Shown here in pieces: positions 47,324 to 58,303 of a stretch of DNA of 64,000 nucleotides (the first letter of the stretch is position 1; every line of letters begins with the position of its first letter). The translations under genes and the position numbers were made by a program. The notes below the pieces were generated by a model. That model made no database searches. It was given only the letters and a program-made list of their open reading frames with translations, and was not told where the DNA came from. Origin of the DNA: Cercophora sp. LCS_1 (taxonomy: Eukaryota > Ascomycota > Sordariomycetes > Sordariales > Lasiosphaeriaceae); assembly GCA_036250225.1 (NCBI GenBank), contig JAPZLL010000015.1:682001-746000 (forward strand), read 5' to 3'.

Positions 47324-48274
47324 TCACATCGACAATCCTACCGCAGCAGTCGCCCCAGCATCGACCGGTAGCGCAACACCAGTTATCCATCTGGCCTCAT
47401 CTCCAGCCAAGAATCTCACCACGCTCGCACAATCCCAGACATTACCCTCAGTTCCCAACAAGCTCCTGCGCTTCCTAGCTTCCCTCATCTCATCGGTCAT
47501 CCCGTCTCGATACATCATGGGCGAATACATCATACCTACAACAGTCAGCTCACGGCTCTGAAACGCGATGCGGCACTCACCTGGGCAAACGCAATTCACC
47601 CGAATGCCCTCAACCCCATGCTGCGCAGCCATAGCCCTCGTCATGTTCACCACGGCTCCCTTACTTGTCGGATACAGCAAACTCGGCGTGCCACCCCTCA
47701 ACCCCGCCACTGAACCGAGATTCACAATGCTGCCTCGGATCGGATGTTCCTCGGTCTTCTCGTTCCGTCTCATTGCTCGAATCGCATACTTGCTCATGGC
47801 TACCATGGTCTTCACATTCACCAACATGCCATCATCCCACTCATCGAGATCAAGATCCGCGGCGTTCCCTTTTGTGCCTAGAATCCCAACCACGTTTATT
47901 AGTATATCGAGGCGACCAAACTTGGAGAGAGTTGTGTCGACGACTCGCTTGCAGTCTGAGGGGATGGTGACGTCTGCTTGGATAGGCAGAGGGATTGAAG
48001 CGGGATGAGATGATGTTATGAGAGAGGCGGTCTGCGTCGCGAGAGAAAGGGATTTATCGACGCAGATGACGGTTGCTGAGTCCTCTGCTAAGAGGAGGGA
48101 GATGGCTGCGCCGTTGCCGAGGGTTGAGGGGGGACTACCGGCTCCGGTGACGATGGCGACTTTGGAAAGGAGTGTGCGCTGGGGCTTGGGCGGGGTGTAT
48201 GAGCGCGTAGCCAGGTGGCGGGTGAACTCGAGACCGCGAGTATGAAAGATTGCTCTTTGGATGGGTTTGAACAT
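47324..48274 (-). CDS. Short-chain dehydrogenase/reductase
   Basis: Two exons, 47581-48274 and 47324-47535, give 301 residues. Start MFKPIQRAIF at 48274; the first 35 residues are basic with few acids and could be a mitochondrial presequence. SDR marks: VAIVTGAG, then NVVGILG (the NNAG equivalent), Ser in SIVNLGSVAG, and catalytic YPTSK, followed by GIRVNCVCPG. The intron (47536-47580, GTGAGTGCC to CTGACTGTTGTAG) is required to join CPG to MMYSPM. The glycine loop is unusual, TGAGSPPSTLGNG, with three residues more than the common TGAGSPxGIG form. It may still bind NAD(P). The substrate is unknown. Confidence 0.85.
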   Translation of the reverse strand: MFKPIQRAIFHTRGLEFTRHLATRSYTPPKPQRTLLSKVAIVTGAGSPPSTLGNGAAISLLLAEDSATVICVDKSLSLATQTASLITSSHPASIPLPIQADVTIPSDCKRVVDTTLSKFGRLDILINVVGILGTKGNAADLDLDEWDDGMLVNVKTMVAMSKYAIRAMRRNEKTEEHPIRGSIVNLGSVAGLRGGTPSLLYPTSKGAVVNMTRAMAAQHGVEGIRVNCVCPGECRIAFQSRELTVVGMMYSPMMYRDGMTDEMREARKRRSLLGTEGNVWDCASVVRFLAGDEARWITGVALPVDAGATAAVGLSM

Positions 48275-49111
48275 GGCTTCTCTTGTGGGTGTCTGAGGGG
48301 TTGTGGTAGAGTTGGTGGCTTGCTTCCCCGCGTTCTTGTGGCTTCTCAATGTTCGGAGACGTTGACCAACCAGCGTTGAGGATATCGGAATGCATCTGGA
48401 CTGGAATTTGACCGCCGAAAATTTGATGCCTTGATGTTTGTGTTCCTGAAACTTGGAGTTTTCTTTGCGGTATCTTTTGCACTTGCTTTCGAGGTGATCA
48501 GCACTGATGTTCCAGCAGGCATCGTAGCATTGGACTTTCGGCATGGTTCTAATTTTCCAAATGTCTTGCGAAGACGGCCCGAGGCCTCGGCAGTTCGATT
48601 TGAGCCTCCCAGATCCTGTTTAAGTGCCTCGAAAGTCCAGCTATGAATTCCACCAACAAAGCTCGAGTATTCTAGCAGGGAGTGTCCACGAGCAAGGCAT
48701 GTCCGGCCATGGTCGTGGAAGATATGCCTCTCTGAGTCTTCCAGAAGTCTCTGGACTGTCTTCTCCTGTCAAGCGGCAATTGCGGTGTCAAGTGTGTTGA
48801 ACTGGCCTTTGGTGCTTCAGCACAAAACCCACACCTCATTGCCTCAGCTGCACTGTGCTTCTTCCCTTCTTTTGCACACAATCTCGCCCTCTTCACCTGC
48901 GCACGACCTTCTCTCTTCCATCAACGAAGCGTCAGCAAGGAGATATCAAAGAAAAGTGACTCGGTCACTCTCCTTCACTTCTTCGCCTCGCCTCTTGGTT
49001 TTTACTCGAGCACCGGTAAGAAGGAGACATTAAAAAAGCGACTAATAGTCACCCTAGATACCCTCTACCCGCCTATTGATTTGTACTAAAACGTGCTTTT
49101 CAGGCTTGACA
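48275..49111. promoter_or_regulatory. Divergent region upstream of the SDR and the broken gene
   Basis: 837 bases with no gene. A possible 5' UTR intron (GGTAAGAAGG near 49015 to TTTTCAG at 49103) precedes the start at 49112. Confidence 0.4.
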
Positions 49112-51737
49112 ATGCACCACAATCCCGGACAGATGGAGATCGACGAGCCGAACCATGTGTCAGATGGCGGCGGAGACAACGGTACGCGGCACCAAGACAA
49201 ATACTGATCAGACCGGAGTTGACATGTCATTACGTATAGATGCCCCAACTGCTCAGCCGGGAGCTGGGGAGCTACCCCGGTTTCAGTTTCGGGGAGATCG
49301 TCCGGCCATCACTATATCCAACGGTGATGGTGGTGTTCGGTTCGTGGAAGACCAGCAGCAAGGAGCCGCTGCGGACCAGGTGTTTGCGCCCGGCAGTCGC
49401 CTGAGTCGTCCGGGCCGCAGCTCATCAGTGATGCCGGGCTTGGCCAGCTCAACCAGAGCGCCTGCGGGAAGTTTCATTCCCAGCCAGACCCCTGGGCTTG
49501 TGCTGCCTCATCTCCAGTTCGCCTCGCTGCTCGCTGCGTCACATGCCAGCCTGGATAGCCCGGAATCCGAGGGAGATGAGCCGGGACTAAGTCCAGCGGA
49601 GAAGAAGAGGAAGAGGCGTAAAGCTTAACGAGCGTACGTGGATGGATTACCAGGCAATGTAAGTTTGATGCATCCAACCCCTTTCTACCTTTTTTTCCCA
49701 TCCTTTGCGTTTTTTGCCCATGACACACCTTAAGTCTCATTGAATCTCACCTTTTGTTCTTCCCGTCCCTTGCTACGCCTTGGCCAATTCTAGTTCAATA
49801 AATATTCCTTAACTCCTTGTGGTCGATCAATTTACTAGCCTAAGCTGTGGATGTGAAAAAGCAAAGGGGGCAATCACACCGATGAAGACATGCTGACCCT
49901 GGTCCGGCTTTTCTACAGACTTGGGATCGAGCAGGATTCAAAGAACGCTGCCAAGTTCAATATCAAGGTTATCCAGAGGGTGAGTAGATCCCTATGAGTC
50001 ATCCTCCAGCACGCCTTTCATGTTTCTTTTTCAAGCTGTTAGGTCGATCTTACGATAGCAGGATCCAACCCCAAAGGACGAAAATGAAGCGGAGGGACCC
50101 GAAAGTAATATCATGGGAGGAGGCTCAGAGACGGATCCGGCTCCAGGACCAGGCTGAGCCACATATCCGTACTGCTTTTTGGAATTCCGTTCAGGAGAAC
50201 CAGGGGGCCGTTGGCCGGGAGACGGGGGTTACGCCTCCTCAACCATGCCCTCACCACGATGGAGCCTTTCCTCCTTCGCCAAGTTCTCTCCACGACGTGC
50301 CCCCGCCTGGGCGAGCTCCAGCCTCTGCTTCTGGCACCCCTTCACAACCTAATCCTTCTTTAGTTCCTTCTTTAGCCCCTCCTGGACAGGTTCTGACTCT
50401 TGTCTCTGGCGCTCCTACTCAACCTAGTCCTGCTTTGCCTTTGCCTTCATCTAAGCGTGGCAGTAAGGCTAGAACTAAGGAAGGCACTGCCAAGGAGCCC
50501 GAGGCCAGCCAGACTACTGCCCAAGATGGACTTCCTGCAGCTAGTTCTGCCAGCAACCCGCCCAACCTAGACGCCGAGCTTCAATTTGTCGGGAGCTTCC
50601 TGGCAGACCGCGGCCTTCATAGAACGGCAGCGTCGTTGGAGCAGGAACTCCAGGATAAACAGCATCAGCACCAACAGCAAGAAATCCAACCTCAGGATCA
50701 GACAGGTGCTCACGCCGCATATACGCAGCAAAATCAGCGGCAATCTCAACACGGACAGCGGTTCCCTCCGCCGCAAGACTATACCCTGCAGAATCAGCAA
50801 TACTACGAGCAGCTTGGTTAGCCACAACAACATTTCTTCGGCCAACAGCCGCTGCAGCAACAGGCTCATCCATATCAGCACCATTGGGCATCGAACCAGG
50901 GTTTTGTAGGTTCCGTTGTCCAGTAACATCACCCACTCCAGATGCCGGACCTCTCCCATTGGCAGGGCCGCCCGTCTGAACAGTTTCAGCGTAGCCCTCA
51001 TGCCGAGCAGACTTCGGCAGCCCCGGATCGATAGCAGCAGGAACGAATTTGCAGAATACGCCAGGAATTCTACGCGCTAGAGTCTCAGCAGCACGAGGGA
51101 GGGACTGGCGGCAGTGTCCCAGCGAGACCTTGCGTCCTCCGCCCCGCCCCTTGAACAATTTGGTGACCATGTTTCACCTTCGGGTCCTCCTCAGCGACAC
51201 AACACTCCGCTGCCCACCAGCTCCGATATCCCGATCGATCCCATGCTTGAACAAGAGCAACGGGGACAGTACGTACCCGGCCACGGCCTGCACGACAATG
51301 TCGAGAGCTATCGTCTTCTGGACCGAACTCTTCAATGGGTCAGGGCTCAGCAACATGACGAGCAGCGCAGGAACCAATATGGCAACCAACCTCTCGTCGA
51401 CCCTGTGTCCGGGGCAGTGGAGCTGCAGCCGCAGCCTCTATACTCCGGTTACTACTCTTCCGCGCAGAATGGTGAGCCTCATGGGTTTGAGGGGATCGCT
51501 CATCGAGCCACTGAGGTATCGCAGGGCTACGGCGGACATTGGGCTACTGTCAGCCGGATTGAAAATCCCGATCCGGACAACCAGTCAATGGCCGATGCTG
51601 ATGGCATCCAAGCGAACATTCACGAGGCGGTCCAAGGAAATGGCACCTCGGGCTCGCTCCGGGGCCAGTCCCCCGAAGGCTCCCATATGGACGACTTGAC
51701 AGGTGACGATGAGTCTGAGATGTCTGAGGAGGAGTGA
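49112..51737 (+). pseudogene. Broken multi-exon gene of unknown family
   Basis: Exon 1 (49112-49181, MHHNPGQMEIDEP start) splices to 49240 in frame and runs to TAA at 49626 (152 residues if it ends there). Just past that stop another frame reads KLNERTWMDYQAM up to a GTAAGT donor, as if one base had been gained. A further exon-like piece at about 49882-49979 reads GNHTDEDMLTLVRLFYRLGIE and meets a GTGAGT donor. A Pro/Gln-rich frame spans about 50040-50821. It then hits in-frame TAG (50819), TAA (50924) and TAG (51032) before a shift into another frame open to 51737 (51114-51737, acidic end DESEMSEEE). The pieces look like one gene that has lost its frame. An alternative is two or three small genes or assembly errors. 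No domain was recognised. Confidence 0.55.
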
Positions 51738-52667
51738 TGGGGGAAGGTTTCTCACGATGTGAAGCAGTCGTGGGGATTTGGGAACTGAAACAAGACCGAG
51801 TGAGTGTTCAGCAAGTCGGGAATGGTGATTGAGGCCTCGGATTGTCAACGGAAGAGAAGAGCAGACAGGATGGCACAAAGCTTGTGACTTGACTCATCCG
51901 GTGAGAGCAGTAGTTAGCACTTACACAGTCATCCGGTAGCAATGTCAAACCTTGGACTCGGTGCAGGGGCGAAGAATTGAGGACGGGTGGACAAGGGATG
52001 TGATTGGCAAGCGCGTATGACCCATACCGGTTTGGGTGTGGCTGCTGTTTTTGGCTGGGCTACAAGTACCTCCTTCCGTCCCCATCTGCTGGTGCATTCT
52101 CTTCTTCTCAGCATCATCATCATTGCGGACCTCGATTTGGATTCTGCATTCTTTTGGATCATTCGTCCCTGTGTTGGATTGTCGACTTGTTGTCAAGATA
52201 TTGGCCAGTCACGTCTGACGCATCAACCCAACCCTCCCCGCATTGTTGCAAACGACACGATCGTGACTCAGGATCGTTGATGCACGGAAGACTCAGCACT
52301 TCACCAGTCTCTTCGAAATCTCGGTCGGTGGCCTCAAGGTGCGCATAATTTTAATTGAGCTCGGCACACTCCCATGCATAACCCCGGCCTACTGACGCCT
52401 CCGCATGGCCTTTGAACAACGCCCTGCCACCACGCTGTCTGCGTGGTGATGAAATTATTGATGCGTTTTTCTTTTTTATCGAGGGGTATTTAAAAATCTG
52501 AACACAACAATTTATAAATACCAACGCCTATTTCAAGGCGGACAGAGGCCAAATGGCGCGAAAAACAGAGCTCCTTTTGTTGGGGCAAGCCCCCGTCCTC
52601 AGCTGTCCTTGGCACGCACTTGGTTATCACCCCCTGACTTACTGCAGCAGCGTCCAAAACCGCCAAC
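51738..52667. promoter_or_regulatory. Upstream region of the vWA-RBR gene
   Basis: 930 bases without a gene. A TTTATAAATA element at 52511-52520 and a TATTTAAAAA at about 52487-52496 lie some 150-180 bases before the ATG and could be core-promoter elements. Confidence 0.35.
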
Positions 52668-55600
52668 ATGGCGACCGCCTATGACTTGCTTATCCTCATT
52701 GACTCGACAGCGTCGATGGGGACTTATCTTAAGTCCCTCAACCGGTCGCTTCAGGACATTGCACGCATCTCATCCCTGACGGGTCGCTTCGATCGAATCG
52801 GTGTCCTTACCTACGGCGATTACTGCGGCGGTCCCCTCACACAGTGGTCTGGCTGGTTCAGCGAGGGCCCCGACAGCGAGATCACACAGCAGAAGTTGCT
52901 CGACTTTGCCCTTGGCTTGCGCCCCGCCCATGGAGGTGATTGGCCCGAGGCGACCAAGACTGGGCTTGCCCATGCCTACCAGGTCATGAGGTCCGAGGCA
53001 ACTACCATTGTGCTGCTCTTCAGCGACGCCCCTCCTCACATGCCGACCACTGCCGGCGATAACAGGCTGTCCGAGATCAGATTGCTCAAGACCCCTGGAT
53101 CCTACGGCGGAACGGCAGCCTCATTCGCCGATTGGGCATCGGCTGCCCACACCCTGCGCCATGGTGACAAGAGGGCCAAGGTGTTTAGTATGATTGAATC
53201 CGGGGCATACGCGCTTGTTGGCACGTTGTCGCTCTATGCCTTTCTGTCCGAGGTGACGGGTGGTGTTTGCGTGCAGCTCAACGAACATTCGACATCCCAG
53301 GCCATTTCCGAGCTGACGATTGGTGTCCTTTTGGCCTGGATGGGCGTCGAAAAGGAGGGCGCCAAGAAGACGACGTACCAGGTTGCCAAACTGGCTGGGT
53401 TCGAGGACAAGAGTGGGATCGAACAGGTTGTGTCGGAAACGAGCGAGGATGCCGGGAAGTTCTTCCCGGTTCAGAAGAAGAGTGCCACTGGCAAACCCGT
53501 CAAGCAAAACCTGACCTCGACGGTGCTGACGATGGAGAACCTCAATGAGCACATCAAGGACACCGAGGACAAGAGTGCCGACTTTTCGAAGCGGTATGCG
53601 ACGGATGCCCAGTACCGTGACCGGGTGACAAAGCAGATGGAGGGATTGATTGCGAACGACGTCAAAATCATTGCTGTTAACCCCGTGTTTGGCAACCTGT
53701 GGCGGGCTATTTGCAACGACAGGACCAATCCCATGCGCGACGACCTCATCACCAAGTTTGGCCTCGAGGTTAGTAAGCTTGTCGGCCCTGAGAAGGACCG
53801 GATGAAGGCTTGGCTTGAGGAATCCTACGACCGACTTGGCGAAATCGTTGAAACCATCAGCAGTGTTCCCGATGACAAGAAGTTCCCCTGTGTTTTTCTT
53901 GATCCGACGCTGGGGTTCAACGACGAGGACAAGATGACTCGTGACGAGCTGATGGAAATCGGCCGATCCTGTGACGCGAGGATCCTCCGGCGGCTTGGTC
54001 GGGTTCTCACGCGTCTGACGTACGTTGCTTCGGAGGACAACCTGCCGCTGCACATCAAGGACATGCCCCTCGAAAAGGTGCCTCGGATCCCCATGGCCCT
54101 TGCGACTTCCGATCACGGCCGAGTGTTTTGGAAGATTCTCCTGCACTGCGTGCTTTCTGGAACCATGCTGGCAGGCCGTCCTGCGGCTCTCCTGGCAGCC
54201 CTCAGTCTTCGCATGGGCATGAAGCCGCTCGAAAAGGTTGCCTACCAGGAATTGCTGTCCTGGAAGAACAACTGGGCAACATTGGACATTCCTGAGACAT
54301 GGAACACCAACTGCCTGAGCCTGCTGTTGGAGGCTGACCAGAAAGCGCAGGCTTTGGGGGGCCCGGTTCTGCAGAACAAAGACCGAGAGCTCTTCAAGAC
54401 ACTCGTCGAGTACAAGCTTCTCGAGTTCAACTTGAAGACCACGCTGAATGCCAAGATTGGCTGGCATCCAGAAAAGGCGAGGATGCCCATCGGCCCTGTT
54501 GTCACCTGCAAAAGCTGCAGGTACCCTCGCTCCGTGACGATGATGTCTGCCAAGGGGATTTGCGGCATGTGCGTGCCTTCTGGATATCCTAATGAGACGG
54601 CGGCGGAGAAGGAGGCCTGGATCACTGGCCATGTCTCAAAGGACGACAACGCGGACACTCCTGCGACCTGGGTTGAATGTTCCACGCAGACCTGCCGGGC
54701 GCAGTACGTTGTCTACTTTGCCGAAAAGCTCAACGTCCGCGCAAAGTGCCATTACTGCCGCCAGGTCAGCATCGTGGCCCAGACTGCCCCCGACTACAAG
54801 GCCCGCACCGTCGCCCCCTATGTTGAATGCACCGTCTGCCTCAGCCGCGTGATCTGGCCCCACGAGTACCGCCCGGCCGACTTTTCAGCGTCAACCTACA
54901 AGTGCGTAGGCTGCGCCTCGGGCAAGTGCACCATCATCAATGAGGAGACGTCTCCTGAGAAGCTTCTGGTCGAAAACCCTTCCACGGCCTGGCTCCTGCG
55001 CAACGTTGGCGACAAGATTGCCGCTCCTTTCGGTGGCCGGTCCCTCTTCTACGTCATCTCGACCGCCGGCATCGACGACTTCGCCCAGAAAGTCCAGGTC
55101 CTCCCACAGATCGACACTCCTGACTTCCGCATCAAGGGCAAGCTCGTCCACAACGCCGATGAGATGATTGCGAACCTCCGCGAGTGGGTCGTCTCCCGCA
55201 AAGTGCAGCAGGGAACATGCAGTCTGTGTTTCAGCGACATGAACAAGCGACTCCTCCGCCCCGCGTGTATGCGCAGCGGATGCAAGGAGCAGATTTGCGA
55301 GTCGTGCATGGACTCATGGTACGGCCTCAACGCGCGGGGCAAGATCATCAACGTTGCTGCTCTCAGCTGCCCGTTCTGTCGGAGACAGCCGTCAACCAAG
55401 GTCAATATCCCCAACGAGCTCAAGTTCCTGGGTGGCCTGAAGAATGCGGTGGAGGACGCCGGGTCGTGGATCTACGGGTGGTGTTCGACATGCGGTCTGG
55501 CAAAGAAGCATGTCGAGCGCGTGTGCGCAGCTGGAGCGCCAGCCGAGTTTACCCAATGGCAGTGCGATGACTGTGTGGGATTCGTGCAGGATATCAAGGT

Positions 55601-55796
55601 GTGTCCTGGATGCGCTGCTCCGTCGCAGAAGATCAGCGGGTGCGATCACGTCGAGTGTCCGATTTGCGGGACGCACTGGTGTTTCTTTTGTGGAAAGGCG
55701 GTGGCGGCGAGCAAGATTTACCAGCACATGTCGCAGGCGCATGCGGGTTGGTACGGTGGCGAGGAGTTTCCCGATGACGTGGATGATGATTGGTGA
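52668..55796 (+). CDS. Large vWA domain / zinc-ribbon / RBR (RING-IBR-RING) protein, probable E3 ligase
   Basis: A single uninterrupted exon of 1042 residues. An N-terminal von Willebrand A-type domain covers about 1-230, with MIDAS-like DSTAS at residues 11-15 (LILIDSTASMG) and later IVLLFSDAPPH. A helical middle follows. Three Cys-pair zinc-ribbon-like modules lie at about 613-750 (CKSC...CGMC, CSTQTC...CHYC, CTVC...CVGC). The C-terminal part fits a TRIAD: RING1 from C851 (CSLC...CKEQICESC...CPFC), an IBR-like Cys-rich stretch at about 938-971, and Rcat/RING2 C979-x2-C982-x9-C992-x4-C-x2-C-x4-C-x2-C. C992 sits in GCDHVEC at the position of the thioester-forming catalytic cysteine of Parkin and HHARI. 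By family knowledge this should be a hybrid HECT/RING-type ubiquitin ligase. The tail is acidic. Substrates are unknown. Confidence 0.85.
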   Translation: MATAYDLLILIDSTASMGTYLKSLNRSLQDIARISSLTGRFDRIGVLTYGDYCGGPLTQWSGWFSEGPDSEITQQKLLDFALGLRPAHGGDWPEATKTGLAHAYQVMRSEATTIVLLFSDAPPHMPTTAGDNRLSEIRLLKTPGSYGGTAASFADWASAAHTLRHGDKRAKVFSMIESGAYALVGTLSLYAFLSEVTGGVCVQLNEHSTSQAISELTIGVLLAWMGVEKEGAKKTTYQVAKLAGFEDKSGIEQVVSETSEDAGKFFPVQKKSATGKPVKQNLTSTVLTMENLNEHIKDTEDKSADFSKRYATDAQYRDRVTKQMEGLIANDVKIIAVNPVFGNLWRAICNDRTNPMRDDLITKFGLEVSKLVGPEKDRMKAWLEESYDRLGEIVETISSVPDDKKFPCVFLDPTLGFNDEDKMTRDELMEIGRSCDARILRRLGRVLTRLTYVASEDNLPLHIKDMPLEKVPRIPMALATSDHGRVFWKILLHCVLSGTMLAGRPAALLAALSLRMGMKPLEKVAYQELLSWKNNWATLDIPETWNTNCLSLLLEADQKAQALGGPVLQNKDRELFKTLVEYKLLEFNLKTTLNAKIGWHPEKARMPIGPVVTCKSCRYPRSVTMMSAKGICGMCVPSGYPNETAAEKEAWITGHVSKDDNADTPATWVECSTQTCRAQYVVYFAEKLNVRAKCHYCRQVSIVAQTAPDYKARTVAPYVECTVCLSRVIWPHEYRPADFSASTYKCVGCASGKCTIINEETSPEKLLVENPSTAWLLRNVGDKIAAPFGGRSLFYVISTAGIDDFAQKVQVLPQIDTPDFRIKGKLVHNADEMIANLREWVVSRKVQQGTCSLCFSDMNKRLLRPACMRSGCKEQICESCMDSWYGLNARGKIINVAALSCPFCRRQPSTKVNIPNELKFLGGLKNAVEDAGSWIYGWCSTCGLAKKHVERVCAAGAPAEFTQWQCDDCVGFVQDIKVCPGCAAPSQKISGCDHVECPICGTHWCFFCGKAVAASKIYQHMSQAHAGWYGGEEFPDDVDDDW

Positions 55797-56257
55797 GCAG
55801 TGGATGGCCTTTTTTAGATAACGTGGTTTCCACATGGCCGGTAGCGATATTGGAAAGCCCTGTTTTTCGCACACCCCATTTTTGTTTCAACACACCACAC
55901 CCGTACATAACCATGGCCCTTGACGGGGCCACTAAAGCCTTCTTTCCAGTCCAAAAAGGCATCGGCAGGCTAGGGTTATGCATGGAGGCTATGATGGTGG
56001 CGGTGTGCGAAAAATCAAGCTCTTTGGAAAAGAGAGCCTACATTTATTTGATGTTTCCTGCGGCCGTAGCCCGAACTATAAACTTTGTTGGGAAGAAGTG
56101 ACCCTTTCTTAGCGATTCCACAACACAGTCTCACGCATCAAAAACAGAAGTGGCCTGTATAAATGGGCGATGCTCCATCATTGCAGCGTGTCGAGTCTTC
56201 CGTACTCGAAAGGAGAACAAGCCATATCCCGGGAACAAATACCCAAACATCTCGGAA
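55797..56257. other. Convergent spacer
   Basis: 3' flanks of two facing genes; no feature seen. Confidence 0.6.
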
Positions 56258-58303
56258 TCAGGCCCTCGCCTTGATCAAATCGGCCGCCTTCTCTGCAATG
56301 GCATACACTGTCTGCTGTGTATACGCGCCTGGCAGATCAGGCATGACGCTCGCGTCAATCACACTCAACGCCTTGACACCGTAAACCTTCAGCTCCTCAT
56401 CAACTACACCACCGTAATTCCGCGGCATCATGGCGGCCGTTCCCACAGGATGGAAACTCGACGGAACCATGCGGCCTCGCAACTCAGTAATGATATCCTC
56501 CGGGTCTGTAACATTCGCACCAGGCGCTAGCTCAACAGGGTTATAGGACGACAAAGACGTGGTGCTGAAGACGTGCCTTGTAAACCGGGTGAACTCCACC
56601 ATCAACTCGCCATCCGCTGGGTTGGTAAGGGCGCGGTAGTCGACCTTTGGGAGGGCAAAGTACGGGTCTACGGGGTCGATGGTCACCGTGCCGCGACTGA
56701 GCGGGTGGAGGAGAACCGGGCCGGGCTCGTTGGCAGTACCGCGGACGAAGAAGTTGTAGAAAGCAGCCCCAGTGCTGCGCATCGCCTTGGCCAGAGCGGC
56801 CTTCTGGGCTTTGTAGCCGCGGACGACATCGTTATCTGTTCCAGGCGGGAGGTACGCCGCGGCGTTTTGAGCTTCGTAGCGGGCCGCAATACCGGCGAAG
56901 GCGGTGGGTGCAATGACGGGGAGGGAGAGGAAGGCAGCGGCGTTGCCGGAGGCGATGGTGAGCGGGCCGGTGCGGTAGGTGTCGAACTCGGCCTGAGCCT
57001 CGGCGATGAAGGTCGTGTTGAAGAAGAATTGGTTGGGGTCGGGAAAGAAGGGGAAGTTGGTCACTAGGTTGATTAGTGGAGAATTCAAGGGAATGGCGGT
57101 CGATCTCACGCTGGATTGAGGGACCAACCTGGAATGGATGGTCTTGAAAGTTGGCGCCGACGCCCGGGAGATCAACAACGACGGGAATGCTCGCGGATTG
57201 GAGGAGGGCCTTGGGGCCTACACCGCTAGCCTGAAGGATCTTGGGTGTGTGGATGGTGCCCGCCGCCATGATGACCTCCTTCCTGGCATTGACTGTGAGA
57301 GGGTTGGAGGCGCTTGTGGCATCGGCTGGGACGAAAGAGACCCCGGTTGCGCGCTTGCCATTGCTGAAGTTGACTTTCAGGACGCGGTGGCCTGCCAAGG
57401 TGTGATAGTTGCTGCGAGAAGCTTCGATGCCGTCCCAATGGCCGGGACGAGCAAAGGAGCGAAGCCAAACGTTAGGGTCGACTGAAGCAGGGTACCAAAA
57501 GGCACCCGGGAGGCCGGCGCCCGAATCCGGGGGTGATCCAACACCGGGAATCTCGCGAAAGGCAGCGAGCTCGGTTTCTTCCAGGGTCAGCCTTGCTGTC
57601 AAGGACGGAGGGGGAAGCATACTCTGGAAGGGCCACATTTCCGTAGGCCACGACGCGTGGATATTGGAGGTGTCCCCCCAATACTGAGCGTCATACGTAA
57701 TGTTATTGTCGGCAGCAACATCACTGTTGGGAGGATGGAAGTTCCACGCCTTCTTGAAGTAGGGAAGCATGTTGTTCCAGTTCCACTTGGACTTGTTGCC
57801 GGGAAAGTACGACGCCCACCGGTCGTAATCTTCCTTTTGGCCGCGATGGAGCTGCATGCCATTCATGCCTGAGCTTCCGCCCAGCATGATGCCCACTCGG
57901 ACATCAGCAACGCGACCATTCAACTCCGGCTGAGGAACCGAAGAGAACTGGAACTGGATCGTGGGGTCCAGCAGGCCGAGATACCCCATGCCGGCTGTCG
58001 TGACCGAGCTGCCATTTTCTGACCACTAGTCAGCTCAACGCGTTGTTTGTACTGGAGCTTGGGTCAGTTACGAAAGGTGCCCAACTCAATCACCAAAACC
58101 GAGTACTGGCCACTTTCGGTGAGGCGATCAGCGGCCGTCAACCCAGCCGTGCCGCCGCCAATAATGACGTAGTCGTACTCGGCGTTCAGCTGTCCAGACC
58201 TCTCTAGAATGGTGGAATGAACGATTGACCTGGCCGCTGGTCCAAACGCGTCAACGAGCGAAAGTAGGCCAACGAGGGCTAGAGAAACCTTTGACAAAGC
58301 CAT
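56258..58303 (-). CDS. Secreted GMC-family oxidoreductase
   Basis: Three exons, 58072-58303, 57110-58018 and 56258-57063, give 648 residues. A signal peptide (MALSKVSLALVGLLSLVDA) is followed by the FAD-binding motif YDYVIIGGGTAGLTAADRL, the GMC signature GIMLGGSSGMNGM, and the second signature region AAGTIHTPKILQASGVG. The first catalytic His is present in SSFHPVGTAAMMP. The second catalytic position, normally His or Asn in a motif like AHxQATVYA, reads AYTQQTVYA here. Relatives oxidise alcohols, sugars or aryl alcohols; some fungal members do cyclisation instead. Intron 2 (57064-57109, GTGAGA, CTAATC, CTAG) joins PSIQ to LTNFPFFPD; intron 1 is 58019-58071. Its promoter side is the empty 58.3-59.3 kb stretch. 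Confidence 0.9.

Noticed and set aside
53121..54632. 503-codon minus-strand frame
   Set aside because: Antisense shadow of the vWA-RBR gene; no motif of its own.
45475..58303. Possible secondary-metabolite cluster (amine oxidase, SDR, GMC oxidoreductase)
   Set aside because: No polyketide synthase, NRPS, terpene cyclase, transporter or pathway regulator; the enzymes are interrupted by unrelated genes.
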